Of a stretch of DNA of 64,000 nt, positions 30,265 to 38,816 are shown in pieces (positions within the stretch are counted from its first letter, which is position 1; each line of letters begins with the position of its first letter). The stretch covers positions 1 to 64,000 of the forward strand of contig NZ_JAFREP010000040.1 of the NCBI RefSeq assembly GCF_017377855.1, given 5' to 3'. Below the pieces are notes generated by a model that was not told the origin of the DNA, did no database searches, and was given only the letters and a program-made list of their open reading frames with translations. Source of the stretch: Acanthopleuribacter pedis. Lineage in GTDB: Bacteria > Acidobacteriota > Holophagae > Acanthopleuribacterales > Acanthopleuribacteraceae. The position numbers and the translations under genes were made by a program.

Positions 30265-30714
30265 TTAGCGGCTTCCAGTATGTCCAAATCCACCCTCTCC
30301 GCGTTCGGTTTCGTCGAGGCCCTCCACCTGCCGCCAGGTCACTTGGATGACCGGGGCAACCACGAGCTGGGCGATCCGCTGACCGCGTTCCACCGAAACC
30401 GCTTCTTGGCCGAGGTTCACCAGCGGTACCAAAATTTCGCCGCGGTAATCGGCGTCAATGGTGCCGGGACTGTTAATGACCGTCAATCCCTGTTTAAGGC
30501 TGAGCCCGGAGCGAGGACGCACCTGGGCTTCATAACCGGCAGGTAGGGCCATGCACAACCCGGTCGGGCAGGCTTGGCGGGCGCCCGGTTCAAGCACCAG
30601 TGGTGTCTCGCCGGCATAACGCAAATCGACACCGGCGCTTAAGGCGGTAGCGTATTCGGGTAAGGGTAAGCCCTCGTGATGGGGCAGGGTCTTCAGGGCA
30701 ACGGAAAGCGTCAT
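30265..30714 (-). CDS. dut: deoxyuridine 5'-triphosphate nucleotidohydrolase
   Basis: A 149-residue trimeric dUTPase: dUTP gives dUMP and pyrophosphate, which keeps uracil out of DNA and feeds dTMP synthesis. All five motifs are seen in order: [30 protein letters not shown] (catalytic Asp), RIAQLVVAP, and the C-terminal [12 protein letters not shown]. The frame is open upstream to 30894, but the first 60 residues are unlike the family, so the start is the ATG at 30714. It lies 19 bases after the M16 peptidase gene and is probably co-transcribed. Confidence 0.95.
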   Translation of the reverse strand: MTLSVALKTLPHHEGLPLPEYATALSAGVDLRYAGETPLVLEPGARQACPTGLCMALPAGYEAQVRPRSGLSLKQGLTVINSPGTIDADYRGEILVPLVNLGQEAVSVERGQRIAQLVVAPVIQVTWRQVEGLDETERGEGGFGHTGSR

Positions 30715-30733
30715 GGTCGTTCCTCTGTGGGGA

Positions 30734-32029
30734 TTAGTGTGGGATGAGGATCGGGGTGTCATGGAAACCACGGCCGGCCAAAAAGCCGTCGTCGGGTCGC
30801 CCCGAGGCCGCGCCGAGTCCGGCCAAAGCGCGTTTGTCGGGATGAAATGCGTAACGCGCGGCGTCGCGTACCGCGTCGGCCTCGACGCTTTCAATCAAAG
30901 CGACCCACTTTTCCGGCTCGTAAATTTCGCCGTGAACCATTAGGGCGCGGGCTAAGGAGGTGGCGCGGTTGTAGGTACTCTCATAACCCATCAGCAGCGA
31001 GCCGATAACTTGCTCCTTGGCGCGTCGCAATTCGCCCGCGTCCAACCCATCCTGCTGCACCCGTTCAATTTCGTCAAAACACAGGGATAACACCGTTTGG
31101 TAGTTCTCAGGGCTGCAAGCGCCGTAGAGATTGAAATAACCACAATCCGCGTAAGGGACCGTGTAACAACCGACCGAATAGGCCAGGCCCCGTTGTTCCC
31201 GAATGGACTGGAACAGACGGGAGCTCATGCCGCCACCCAAGGCCACGCTCAACAGGTTCAGTGCATGGCGGCGCGGGTCGCGTTGGGAGAAACCGTGGGT
31301 GAACAGGGTGAAGGAAACCTGCTCCAGGCGGTCATCCGTGTGATAGGCCTGGAAGCCACGCACCTCGGGTGGCGATTCCACGATGTCCGCCGGCGGGCGA
31401 TCCGAAACAGGAAACAGGGTTTCACACAGGCGACAGAGTTGATCGTGGTCCAGGTCGCCGGCGGCGGCTACGACCATGTCTTGGGTGCGGTAGAAACGTC
31501 CGTGGAAGGCGGCAACCTCGTCGTGATCAAAACGTTTTACGTTTTCGACCGGGCCGAGAATCGGTCGGCCCATGGCATGGTCGCTCCAGTAACGCTGGAT
31601 ACCCAATTCGAACACGCGATCCTCGGGATCATCCTCACCCATTTTGATTTCTTCCAGCACAACCTTGCGCTCCAGCGAAAGCTCGTGGGGATCGAAGGTG
31701 GGATGTTGCAGCATATCGGCGAGCAACGCCAAGGTGCTTTCCAAATGAACCGCGCGAACTTTAATCGAATAACAGGTTTCCTCGCGCGCGGTGTAGGCGT
31801 CTAAAATGCCGCCGACACCGTCGACGGCTTCGGCAATATCGCGGGCCGAAAAACGCGGGGTGCCTTTAAACAGGGTATGTTCGATGAAATGGAAAAGCCC
31901 GTTTTCGGCAGCATTTTCGTGCCGCGAGCCTTTGTTTAACCAGATCCCCAACGAAACGGTGGCGACGTGATCAACCCGTTCGGTGACGACACGCATGCCG
32001 TTGCTCAGTTGGGAAAAACGTTTAACCAT
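30734..32029 (-). CDS. M16 family (pitrilysin-like) metallopeptidase
   Basis: A 431-residue zinc peptidase. The inverted motif [11 protein letters not shown] (HxxEH, about residues 47-51) and the downstream Glu about 70 residues on ([15 protein letters not shown] region) are typical of processing-peptidase-like M16B proteins; [23 protein letters not shown] in the C-terminal half is the family's second signature. No signal peptide is present. Bacterial relatives (YmxG/PqqL type) have ill-defined substrates. It is followed by dut and preceded by a terminator for the next gene upstream. Confidence 0.92.
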   Translation of the reverse strand: MVKRFSQLSNGMRVVTERVDHVATVSLGIWLNKGSRHENAAENGLFHFIEHTLFKGTPRFSARDIAEAVDGVGGILDAYTAREETCYSIKVRAVHLESTLALLADMLQHPTFDPHELSLERKVVLEEIKMGEDDPEDRVFELGIQRYWSDHAMGRPILGPVENVKRFDHDEVAAFHGRFYRTQDMVVAAAGDLDHDQLCRLCETLFPVSDRPPADIVESPPEVRGFQAYHTDDRLEQVSFTLFTHGFSQRDPRRHALNLLSVALGGGMSSRLFQSIREQRGLAYSVGCYTVPYADCGYFNLYGACSPENYQTVLSLCFDEIERVQQDGLDAGELRRAKEQVIGSLLMGYESTYNRATSLARALMVHGEIYEPEKWVALIESVEADAVRDAARYAFHPDKRALAGLGAASGRPDDGFLAGRGFHDTPILIPH

Positions 32030-32043
32030 GGAACCTCAATCTC

Positions 32044-32079
32044 AAAAAAGCTCGACCGCGCAACGGCGTGGTCGAGCTT
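32044..32079 (-). terminator. intrinsic terminator after the GspC/PilP-like gene
   Basis: On the minus strand AAGCTCGACC pairs with GGTCGAGCTT across a 12-base loop (32048-32079), followed by six T (32044-32049). It lies between the GspC/PilP-like gene stop and the M16 gene start, and separates the two transcripts. Confidence 0.9.
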
Positions 32080-32128
32080 CGGGCAATGTGACGGGCCGAT
32101 TCGGGCCCTTCGTGGCGCGGTAAAGGCG

Positions 32129-32902
32129 CTAGAACTCGCGTTTCGGAACGCTACGGCGGACCGGCTGCGCGGTATTTTTGCGGTTGTTGCCCGACCGACG
32201 AACATTGTTGTTCTTGGAACGGCTGTTATTGTTTTTCGACCGGTTCGCATTATTGGTTGGCGCACCTTTTTTGGTAACCGGCAATGGCTTTTTGTTGTTC
32301 TTGACCACCGGTTTCGCCTTGTTGTTTTTGCGATTGGTCGTTTTCTTAGGCGCGGGTTTGGCAATTTTCTTCGAGCCGCCGCGATTGGTTTTGGTACCGT
32401 CAAACATCCGCAAGGTAAGCTGTTCACGACCCTTGGTGAGCACCACGTGATCACTTTCAATTTTGGCAACCAAATAACCTTGAAGCTTGTCGTTTTCGCT
32501 CAAGCGTTTCGTTTCCATCTGACTTTTTATATTACGCGGGCGACGAATCGGTTTGTTGCGACGGGCGACGTTGGTTTTAGGATTTTGGTTGCGTCCGGCA
32601 ATGTTGCGCACACGAGCCGCCACCGGGCTCTCCATCTCACTGGGATCGGGCTTATATTTGATGATCGCCATTTTGCGACTGGGAAAAATGATGGTGCCGT
32701 CGAGTTGGAATTCCACATTGGTCGGGGTCACTTCAACGATTTCCTCGACTTTCTCCTCTTCTTCAACCTGTTCCTTGCCGCGGTTGGGGTCAAAGGGATC
32801 GCGATCAACAATATCGTCCACCTGGTTCTGAGCAAAAAGGCCGGCGCACAAAAACAAGGTCGTCCCTGCGAGGAGTAAGGTTTTAATTGGCGAAGAAATC
32901 AT
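32129..32902 (-). CDS. secreted protein with GspC/PilP-like core and basic Asn/Lys-rich tail
   Basis: A 257-residue protein with a signal peptide ending GLFAQ (about residue 24). After an acidic linker (EQVEEEEKVEEIVEV) comes a small beta domain: VEFQLDGTIIFPSRKMAIIKY ... KLQGYLVAKIESDHVVLTKGREQLTLRMFD. The DPFDPNRG segment and this strand order resemble the homology region of type II secretion GspC and type IV pilus PilP. The last 90 residues are low complexity, very rich in Asn, Lys, Arg and Ser. No other secretion or pilus gene is nearby. The start is ATG 32902 with GGAGG upstream. A role in the cell envelope is likely; more cannot be said. Confidence 0.65.
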   Translation of the reverse strand: MISSPIKTLLLAGTTLFLCAGLFAQNQVDDIVDRDPFDPNRGKEQVEEEEKVEEIVEVTPTNVEFQLDGTIIFPSRKMAIIKYKPDPSEMESPVAARVRNIAGRNQNPKTNVARRNKPIRRPRNIKSQMETKRLSENDKLQGYLVAKIESDHVVLTKGREQLTLRMFDGTKTNRGGSKKIAKPAPKKTTNRKNNKAKPVVKNNKKPLPVTKKGAPTNNANRSKNNNSRSKNNNVRRSGNNRKNTAQPVRRSVPKREF

Positions 32903-33069
32903 GGAATCCTCCAACTTTGGTCACCCAAGGGCGCGCGGCTCTTCATCTTAAGGAGCAGGACGACCGGGTGTCAAGCAACGGTCGGCCATTCTTAGACGGC
33001 AGGGGGAATAGATTCGACGAAATTATTTGAAAAAAATGCGACCGAGGAAAGAGAGCCGACGTTCTCCTA

Positions 33070-33305
33070 GGTGACAGGCTGCTTAAATCACCTGGGTTCA
33101 ATAGAGATAACTTCTAGCCGACACCCTCGTAGCGGCTTGAACCAGGTGATTGCATTAGAGATAACTTCACGCCGGTATTCAGCGCGTTTAGGCTGCATCA
33201 CCTAGAACCCGTCGATGGGCATCGGAAACCGATTGCTAGAGGCGCTCGACCGACGACTTACTCCCTAGGTCTTTTACTATCAAATATTTAACCCTGCCTG
33301 TCACC
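33070..33305. repeat. REP-like inverted repeats with GGTGACAGGC ends
   Basis: GGTGACAGGC (33070-33079) is inverted as GCCTGTCACC at 33296-33305. Inside, AATCACCTGGGTTCAA (33086-33101) pairs with TTGAACCAGGTGATT (33137-33151) except for one unpaired base, and each is followed by a TAGAGATAACTTC copy (about 33103 and 33155). A third CATCACCTAGAACC variant lies near 33195. This is the organisation of an interspersed non-coding palindromic element. Confidence 0.75.
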
Positions 33306-33378
33306 AGTATTTCTCTACCACCAACTGCCCCTAACACCCATGTCTTTTATTTACAAATATTTAAAGATGCCTGTCACC
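33269..33378. repeat. 37-bp imperfect direct repeat, 73-bp period
   Basis: Copies at 33269-33305 and 33342-33378 share GTCTTTTA, CAAATATTTAA and TGCCTGTCACC. The second copy ends 15 bases before the stop of the AI-2E family gene. It may act as a transcript end or be part of the adjoining REP-like element. Confidence 0.75.
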
Positions 33379-33392
33379 ATAAAAAAGTTCTC

Positions 33393-34544
33393 TCAGGTTT
33401 GTCCCGCGGTTTCGCCGTCCATAGCTTCCTGATGGCGCTTGGCCAAAAAGCGCAGGAAGCGGTGGTAATAAGAAGAGACAAGAAAGGTCATCGGAAGGGC
33501 GATAATCAGGCCGAGCATGCCCAATAACTTGCCCCAAATCGACAGGCTAAGTAACATCACGGCCGGGTTGAGGCCGGTGACGTCACCCATAATTTTTGGT
33601 ACGAGAAAGCCGTCTTGAATCGCCTGCACCACCGCAAAAACAATCAGCACCAGCAGCATCATGATCCAAAAACTACGCCCCGTTTCCAAACTGTGGACCA
33701 ACGCGAAGAAGGCGCAAGGCAGAAGGCCGAGTGTTTGTAAATACGGCACCATGTTGAGCAGGCCGATGAACAGGCCAATCACAATACCCAGCGGGAGGTC
33801 GATGATTTCGAAACCAACCGCAAACAAGACACCGCAAATCGAGGCGATAAGCGCCTGGGCACGAAAGTAACCCCGCATGGCGGCCGTAAAATCTTCGACC
33901 ACCTCAATCATCATGGTTCGGTAAGACGGGTGGAGCAGGTCTTTCCAGCCCTCCATAATAGTGTCGTAATCGAGCAAGATAAAAATTAGGTACAGTAGAA
34001 TGATGAACAAACCGACCACGCCGATCACGATATCCAAGGCACCGGAAAACAGGCCCCAGACGCCCGGAACCACGGTACGCAAGGTGTTGATCACGATTTC
34101 ACCGAATTTTTCGGTGTTAAAAAAAGCCTGAATGTCCTCGCGTTGGGCCAATTCGGCAACGTAAGCCGACATATCTTCCGGCAGGTATTGAGCAACCTTC
34201 TCGTTAAGCTTGGCATCGTTGGCCATTTTGGTGACCAATTCGCCCACGTGGCGAATCTCCTTCACGAACACGGGCACCATAGTCAGGCTGAACAACACGA
34301 AGGCCGTGGCGATCAGAAACAAGCTGATAAGAATGGCGACCAAGCGGTTTTTGATGCGGACCCGAACCTGGAGGATGTTCACAAGGGGTTGGATTAGATA
34401 GGCCAACAAGGCCGCGATGGCAAAAGGAATGAGCACATCCTGAACGGTCCGCACGAGGAGGAACACCAGGTAAACCACGCCGAGCGTGATGAGCAAGCGA
34501 ACAATTCGATCAAGGGTAAAGGGTTTATCGCTGAACAAGCCCAT
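33393..34544 (-). CDS. AI-2E family transporter (PerM/YdiK type)
   Basis: A 383-residue polytopic membrane protein with about 8 hydrophobic segments. It begins with two N-terminal helices (ITLGVVYLVFLLVRTV, VLIPFAIAALLAYLIQP), and the family block GLFIGLLNMVPYLQTLGLLPC lies around residues 255-275, with a PAVMLLSLSIWGKLLGMLGLIIALP block later on. A soluble loop lies between (about 100-160). Despite the family name, most members have unknown cargo and some are ion/proton antiporters. It is probably its own transcription unit. Confidence 0.9.
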   Translation of the reverse strand: MGLFSDKPFTLDRIVRLLITLGVVYLVFLLVRTVQDVLIPFAIAALLAYLIQPLVNILQVRVRIKNRLVAILISLFLIATAFVLFSLTMVPVFVKEIRHVGELVTKMANDAKLNEKVAQYLPEDMSAYVAELAQREDIQAFFNTEKFGEIVINTLRTVVPGVWGLFSGALDIVIGVVGLFIILLYLIFILLDYDTIMEGWKDLLHPSYRTMMIEVVEDFTAAMRGYFRAQALIASICGVLFAVGFEIIDLPLGIVIGLFIGLLNMVPYLQTLGLLPCAFFALVHSLETGRSFWIMMLLVLIVFAVVQAIQDGFLVPKIMGDVTGLNPAVMLLSLSIWGKLLGMLGLIIALPMTFLVSSYYHRFLRFLAKRHQEAMDGETAGQT

Positions 34545-34657
34545 CGCGGAAACCTCGTCATCTTTATGTTGGGGAAACGCGCTTTATTATAGCCGAATAA
34601 GCAGGCGATTCGAATGCAGAGCGAGGGTCACAACCGATGTACATTCAGTCGATTTAG

Positions 34658-35461
34658 TTAATTTCTGAAATGCACCTTAAGCCAAAGGTCGATTTTGGCG
34701 CGGTGGCCGCCCCCCGGCCGGCGACGTGGTGGGGGCCCCATCCCCTCACGACCCATACCGCCACCACGACCCATACCGCTACCGCGCCCCATGCCGCCAC
34801 CACGCCCCATGCCGTCACGACCCATGCGTTCACCGCCACCGCGTCCCCCACGCTGACCACCCCGAGGTTCCTGAGTGAACAAACCCAAGGCAATTTTCTT
34901 TTTCACAGCATTTACCGCGAAGGGTCGGCCCTTGGCCGAGGTGAGCGGGAAACGCACCTCGGCGGTAAAACCTTCATCGGTAAAAACCACCTCAAAGGCC
35001 AAACCAAAAGACGTTGCCGGGTCGATCCATTCCCGAAAAGCCCCGTCACCACCCAAAACTTCAAAAGCACCGTAATCCTCGCCACGCATCTCATCCCGCG
35101 AACGTCCGGATTCGGATAATGCGGCTTCTTCCAAACTCCCATGACGCGCGCCACGCGGCCCACCCCGTCCAGGTAAGTAAAGCCCCAGGGTTTTGTCTTT
35201 TTTGCCTTCCGGGTTCACCCAAACCGTAAGACCGCGCGCGTGAATGTTGCGCGCTACATCGGCGTCGGTGCCCCGCAAAGCCACGTAAAAATAGTGTTGG
35301 TCTCGATGGGTGGCCAGAAAAAGCGTGCCCTTCTCTAACCGGGTCCAAGGTGCGTCGGCCCACTCTTCCGGGGTACCGTCCAGAATAATCGCAAGATCGC
35401 GTTGGGGACAGTCAACTTTTTTGACGGCGGTCATCGCCAGCAAGATCAGTAGGTCAAACAC
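34658..35461 (-). CDS. secreted CBM9/DOMON-like protein with Gly-Met-Arg tail
   Basis: A 267-residue protein with a short hydrophobic N-terminus (VFDLLILLAMTAVKKVDC). The LDGTPEEWADAPWTRL opening and strands KGTLFLATHRDQHYFYVAL, GLTVWVNPEGKKDKTLGLYLP and FTAEVRFPL match carbohydrate-family-9-like (DOMON fold) domains, which bind sugars, heme or other ligands. The C-terminus has repeated GMGRGGGMGRGSGMGRG units, then PPPRRRPGGG. The start is GTG with GAGGAGAAACC upstream; the frame reaches 35542. Its ligand is unknown. The Met-rich tail could bind metal or nucleic acid, or be simple low complexity. Confidence 0.7.
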   Translation of the reverse strand: MFDLLILLAMTAVKKVDCPQRDLAIILDGTPEEWADAPWTRLEKGTLFLATHRDQHYFYVALRGTDADVARNIHARGLTVWVNPEGKKDKTLGLYLPGRGGPRGARHGSLEEAALSESGRSRDEMRGEDYGAFEVLGGDGAFREWIDPATSFGLAFEVVFTDEGFTAEVRFPLTSAKGRPFAVNAVKKKIALGLFTQEPRGGQRGGRGGGERMGRDGMGRGGGMGRGSGMGRGGGMGREGMGPPPRRRPGGGHRAKIDLWLKVHFRN

Positions 35462-35908
35462 GGTTTCTCCTCGGGGCCCGCTTTGGTTCACGGGACACAC
35501 AGTCGCTCTTCCGATTGTTTTCGGCCGCTTGGCTAGGAACAAGCTAATTTACCAGTTGTTACAATGAACCGCATGGGTACCACGCAACGGTCGCACGATT
35601 CTCAATGTCCGCCATTAGGGCCGCATCACGACCAAAAAGCGTGCTGCCATGTAAATTGACGATTGGGTAACCGAAACCCACTGCGGAACAGAAGTCTCCC
35701 GCGAACAGGTTCATCGTGAAACGCCAGTCGGCCCAAACCGCGAAAAACCGTCCCACCGCGGCACTTCACGGTCGGTTCATGCGCCCCCCATATCAGCACG
35801 GCCAAAGCGTAAACACGGGACACCAAGGTCATTTTTCGATGCCGGATTTCCCCACGAAATACGCGTAGACTTGCAGTGTGTATATTTTCATCCAAAAGGG
35901 AGCATTTC
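35462..35908. other. divergent intergenic region, about 450 bases
   Basis: It lies between the CBM9-like gene (minus) and the YbjQ pair (plus). Short minus-strand frames (such as 35626-35949) overlap the YbjQ start and lack features, so they are not called. It should hold both promoters. Confidence 0.55.
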
Positions 35909-36223
35909 ATGATCATGACCAACTTAGAAACCGTACCCGGTAAAACCATAACCGCCCATTACGGCTTGGTCCAAGGCAGCACCATCCGCGCCAAACACGT
36001 CGGCCGCGACATCATGGCCGGGTTCAAAAATATTTTCGGCGGCGAACTGACCGGCTACACCGAACTCCTCAAGGAATCCCGCGACGAATCCATGCAGCGC
36101 ATGCAGGAACAAGCCCACGAAATGGGCGCCAACGCGGTGATTAACATCCGTTTCTCCACCTCCAGCGTGGCCCAAGGCGCCGCCGAAATTCTGTGCTACG
36201 GCACGGCCGTGCGGGTGCAGTAA
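35909..36223 (+). CDS. YbjQ family (UPF0145) protein
   Basis: A 104-residue protein matching the YbjQ/DUF74 family in full: TVPGKTITAHYGLVQGSTIRAKHVGRD, a GGELTGYTELLKESRDESMQRM helix and NAVINIRFSTSSV. These proteins form pentameric rings; a heavy-metal-binding annotation exists but their role is unknown. The start at 35909 follows AAAAGGGAG. The stop overlaps the start of a second YbjQ gene (TAATG). Confidence 0.88.
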   Translation: MIMTNLETVPGKTITAHYGLVQGSTIRAKHVGRDIMAGFKNIFGGELTGYTELLKESRDESMQRMQEQAHEMGANAVINIRFSTSSVAQGAAEILCYGTAVRVQ

Positions 36224-36717
36224 TGGCTGAATACCTCGTTTTTCTCCCCTACCTGGTTCCCATCGTCTTGCTGGTCGGCGGCGGCCTCGTCGGTTGGCGG
36301 CGCGAACGCGACCACTATGCCTCGATTGAAGCACGTGAAAGCCAATACGCCCGCCAGCCCATGCTCAACAGCAGAACCCTGCCGGCGGAAGCCCAATCGG
36401 CGCGCACCGAAATGGTCACGGGCTCCGTGGTCATCTCCATCGACCGCTTCAAACAGTTCTTGGGCGCGCTACGCGGTTTTTTCGGCGGCGAAATCAACGC
36501 TTACGCCAGTCTTATCGACCGCGCCCGTCGCGAGGCGGTTTTGCGCATGCGCGAGCAAGCGCTCGGTGCCGACATCATCGTCAACCTGAAAATGGAAACC
36601 GCATCACTCTCAAAAGGCGGCGAGAAGCAAATGGGCACGGTGGAAGTACTCGCCTATGGTACGGCCGTTTGGTACAGCGACCAACCTCCGCGCCACCGCT
36701 CCATCGGCGGCGTCTAG
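36223..36717 (+). CDS. membrane-anchored YbjQ family protein
   Basis: A 164-residue protein with an N-terminal transmembrane helix (YLVFLPYLVPIVLLVGGGLVGW) joined to a YbjQ domain (TEMVTGSVVISIDRFKQFLG, FFGGEINAYASLIDRARREAVLRM, ADIIVNLKMETASLSKG). It is translationally coupled to the soluble YbjQ gene (start overlaps the previous stop by one base). The two probably form mixed oligomers tethered to the membrane (inference). Confidence 0.85.
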   Translation: MAEYLVFLPYLVPIVLLVGGGLVGWRRERDHYASIEARESQYARQPMLNSRTLPAEAQSARTEMVTGSVVISIDRFKQFLGALRGFFGGEINAYASLIDRARREAVLRMREQALGADIIVNLKMETASLSKGGEKQMGTVEVLAYGTAVWYSDQPPRHRSIGGV

Positions 36718-36804
36718 CCCCCATTTCTCACAAGGATTCGTCGCGAGAAGCTGAAAGCCTTATGCGTACGAAGATGACGACCGAGAGACGGCACAGGGGT
36801 CCAA

Positions 36805-36860
36805 CCTTTCGCGGGGCCGACCATTCGCGGGGCCGACCTTTCGCGGGGCCGACCTTTCGG
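36805..36860. repeat. 16-bp tandem repeat, 3.5 copies
   Basis: CCTTTCGCGGGGCCGA at 36805-36820, 36821-36836 (one base changed) and 36837-36852, then a half copy. It lies in the 240-base gap between the YbjQ pair and the M48 gene and is not coding. Confidence 0.85.
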
Positions 36861-36958
36861 CGTAGCAGCTGAGGCCAAGGCGGCGCGACCGAGTAATGCG
36901 GAAGGCCGCCCCCCTCGTAATCGCATGGGTTGCCCCGTCGCAGAATTCCTGGTGAGAA

Positions 36959-37870
36959 ATGCAGGCTAACCAAAAGTCAGAGAGGCGGCACGTGAACATC
37001 GAACCCAAAATCCCATCCAACACCGCGCACAACAGCCGCGGCAACACCAGCAGTCGTCGTTTTCTGGTAAATACCGCCCTGGTGTTTTCCTTTTTTGTCG
37101 CACTGTATTTCGCCTTAGGTTGGCTTTCTCTTATCCTGGTCCACCTGATGCCGGTTCATTGGGAACAACACCTGACCTTCAGCACGCCGGATCATTGGGA
37201 AGATGCAGCTCCGCCGGAGGTCCAGCGGATCTTTGACGAAATGATCGCGGGGGACGACAGCGGCCGGGTCTACAAACTGCGAATCGTACCCTCGGACACA
37301 CCCAACGCCTTCGCCCTGCCCGACGGAACCATCGGCCTAACCCGCGGCTTGCTTGCACAAAGCGAAACGGAACAAGAACTCGCCTTTGTGATCGGCCACG
37401 AAATCGGCCACCTGCAGGCACGCCACAACCTCAAGCGCATGAGCCGTCAAGTGGTCTACGGCCTGGCCAGGACCCTGCTCATCGGTGAAAACGACGCCTT
37501 GGCGCCTTTTGTCCACGCGGAAGGCATGGCCCATTTGCATTTTTCGCGGGAACAAGAATCAGAGGCCGACCGCAACGGCTTGCACTTGGTTCAATTACGG
37601 TACGGCCATGTCGGCGGCGCCGATCAGTTCCTCATCAAAGCCGGCGGCACACTGTACCCGGAGTGGGTCACCACGCACCCGCATCCCGAGGAACGCACCC
37701 AAGCCCTGCGCGATTATGCAGCGGACCAAGGCTGGGAGAATGGGTCAACGACACCCCTTGCCTACCAAAAAAAGGAATCCGATACTTACCGCCATGAGGC
37801 GTCTGGATCAGAAGCAAGCAACATCGAACCCGAAACCTTTGAATCGGCCAAACAGCCGACCCCTTATTGA
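36959..37870 (+). CDS. M48 family membrane metallopeptidase
   Basis: A 303-residue protein with one transmembrane helix near the N-terminus (TALVFSFFVALYFALGWLSL, about residues 38-58). The zinc motif VIGHEIGHLQARHN (HEIGH, about 143-147) and the third ligand region REQESEADRNGLHLV (Glu about 200) are typical of HtpX/Oma1-like M48 peptidases, and HPHPEERTQAL is the family's C-terminal mark. They take part in membrane protein quality control. The C-terminus adds a charged tail of about 60 residues. The gene ends convergent with a cytochrome c gene, overlapping by seven bases. Confidence 0.9.
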   Translation: MQANQKSERRHVNIEPKIPSNTAHNSRGNTSSRRFLVNTALVFSFFVALYFALGWLSLILVHLMPVHWEQHLTFSTPDHWEDAAPPEVQRIFDEMIAGDDSGRVYKLRIVPSDTPNAFALPDGTIGLTRGLLAQSETEQELAFVIGHEIGHLQARHNLKRMSRQVVYGLARTLLIGENDALAPFVHAEGMAHLHFSREQESEADRNGLHLVQLRYGHVGGADQFLIKAGGTLYPEWVTTHPHPEERTQALRDYAADQGWENGSTTPLAYQKKESDTYRHEASGSEASNIEPETFESAKQPTPY

Positions 37871-38364
37871 GAGGAATCGACCGTTTCGGTTTTTTCGGGT
37901 TGCGGCCCGGACGTTTCAACCTCGGATGCGGGTTCTTCGGCCGGTGAAACCTCACGATAGGTCGCCAAAAAGGCGGTTAAATCCTCGATCACCGCGGGAT
38001 CCAGGGAAAGGTTGGGCATGATGGTTTCCGGCTTCACCGCGGGCGGGTTCCACAACCAACGACGCAAATACAGCGGTGCCACATGGGGCTGATTCATCGC
38101 GGCTTCGAACGAAGGCGCGGTGGATAGCTGGTGCCCTTCGCCGTCGACCACATGGCAGCCGAGGCAATATTGTTTGGCCGCGCGTTTACCTGAGGCAACG
38201 TCCCCTTGCAAGGCGGCCCAGGTCGCGGGCGCCTCGGCAAAAGCAGGTGGTTCCGGTAATTGGCCGGGATCAATGCGACCACAGCCCAAAAAAAAGACCG
38301 CCGCGAGGAGCGGCAGTCTCGTAAGGCGGCGGGCGTACACCCGCCGGTATGAATTGTCAGACAT
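37864..38364 (-). CDS. lipoprotein mono-heme cytochrome c
   Basis: A 166-residue protein with a leader and lipobox (VFFLGCG, Cys about residue 28), so a lipid-anchored periplasmic cytochrome. The heme motif is CLGCH (about residues 67-71) and the probable axial Met lies in ETIMPNLSLD (about 115). A Pro/Glu-rich tail follows. It is the last gene of the oxidase operon, 14 bases after subunit IV, and is likely an electron donor to the oxidase. Confidence 0.85.
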   Translation of the reverse strand: MSDNSYRRVYARRLTRLPLLAAVFFLGCGRIDPGQLPEPPAFAEAPATWAALQGDVASGKRAAKQYCLGCHVVDGEGHQLSTAPSFEAAMNQPHVAPLYLRRWLWNPPAVKPETIMPNLSLDPAVIEDLTAFLATYREVSPAEEPASEVETSGPQPEKTETVDSSQ

Positions 38365-38378
38365 AGCTGTGAATCCGT

Positions 38379-38816
38379 TTAGTGGTCGCTGTCGTCTTTT
38401 TTGGCGTCGCCGTGGTCACCGCCGTGCTCTTTACCGTCAAGAATGGATTTCGCATCGTTGATGTACAGCTCTTTGATGGTGGTTTTCTCGATGTACAGGT
38501 CGTTTTGACGACCGGCGTAATCGATAAACAAAGCCCCCAACAAGGTAGCCAGCAGGATGATCGGTGCCCAGATGAAACCCCAGGTTTCGGCCTTCTCATA
38601 CTTGCCGTGCATGAAAAACACGATGACGAGGGTGGCTTTCACGGTAGCAATACCCATCGCGATCAAATCGTGCATCAGCGGGCTGGTTTCGAAGCTCGCA
38701 ACGAATACGGTCAAAAGGGTGAGCGCAATAAGGGCGCCAAAGGTACCGTAGTAAACCACGGGCGCCTGAATGTGGCCCATTTCACCATGATGGTCGTCGT
38801 GATGATCGTGTCCCAT
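38379..38816 (-). CDS. cytochrome c oxidase subunit IV
   Basis: A 145-residue protein with a His-rich N-terminus (MGHDHHDDHHGEMGH), three transmembrane helices (about 22-42, 53-70, 78-97) and the block GIATVKATLVIVFFMHGKYE typical of subunit IV of caa3-type oxidases. The His/Asp-rich ends could bind metal. The start overlaps the subunit III stop by one base. Confidence 0.88.
   Translation of the reverse strand: MGHDHHDDHHGEMGHIQAPVVYYGTFGALIALTLLTVFVASFETSPLMHDLIAMGIATVKATLVIVFFMHGKYEKAETWGFIWAPIILLATLLGALFIDYAGRQNDLYIEKTTIKELYINDAKSILDGKEHGGDHGDAKKDDSDH

Larger units (their letters stand above)
32903..33392. other. repeat-rich intergenic region, about 490 bases
   Basis: No gene was recognised. 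The 33060-33380 part holds inverted and direct repeats built on GGTGACAGGC/GCCTGTCACC and TCACCTGGGTTCAA words, listed separately. Confidence 0.7.

Noticed and set aside
35626-35949. 107-codon minus-strand frame before the YbjQ pair
   Set aside because: It overlaps the YbjQ start and has no recognisable features.
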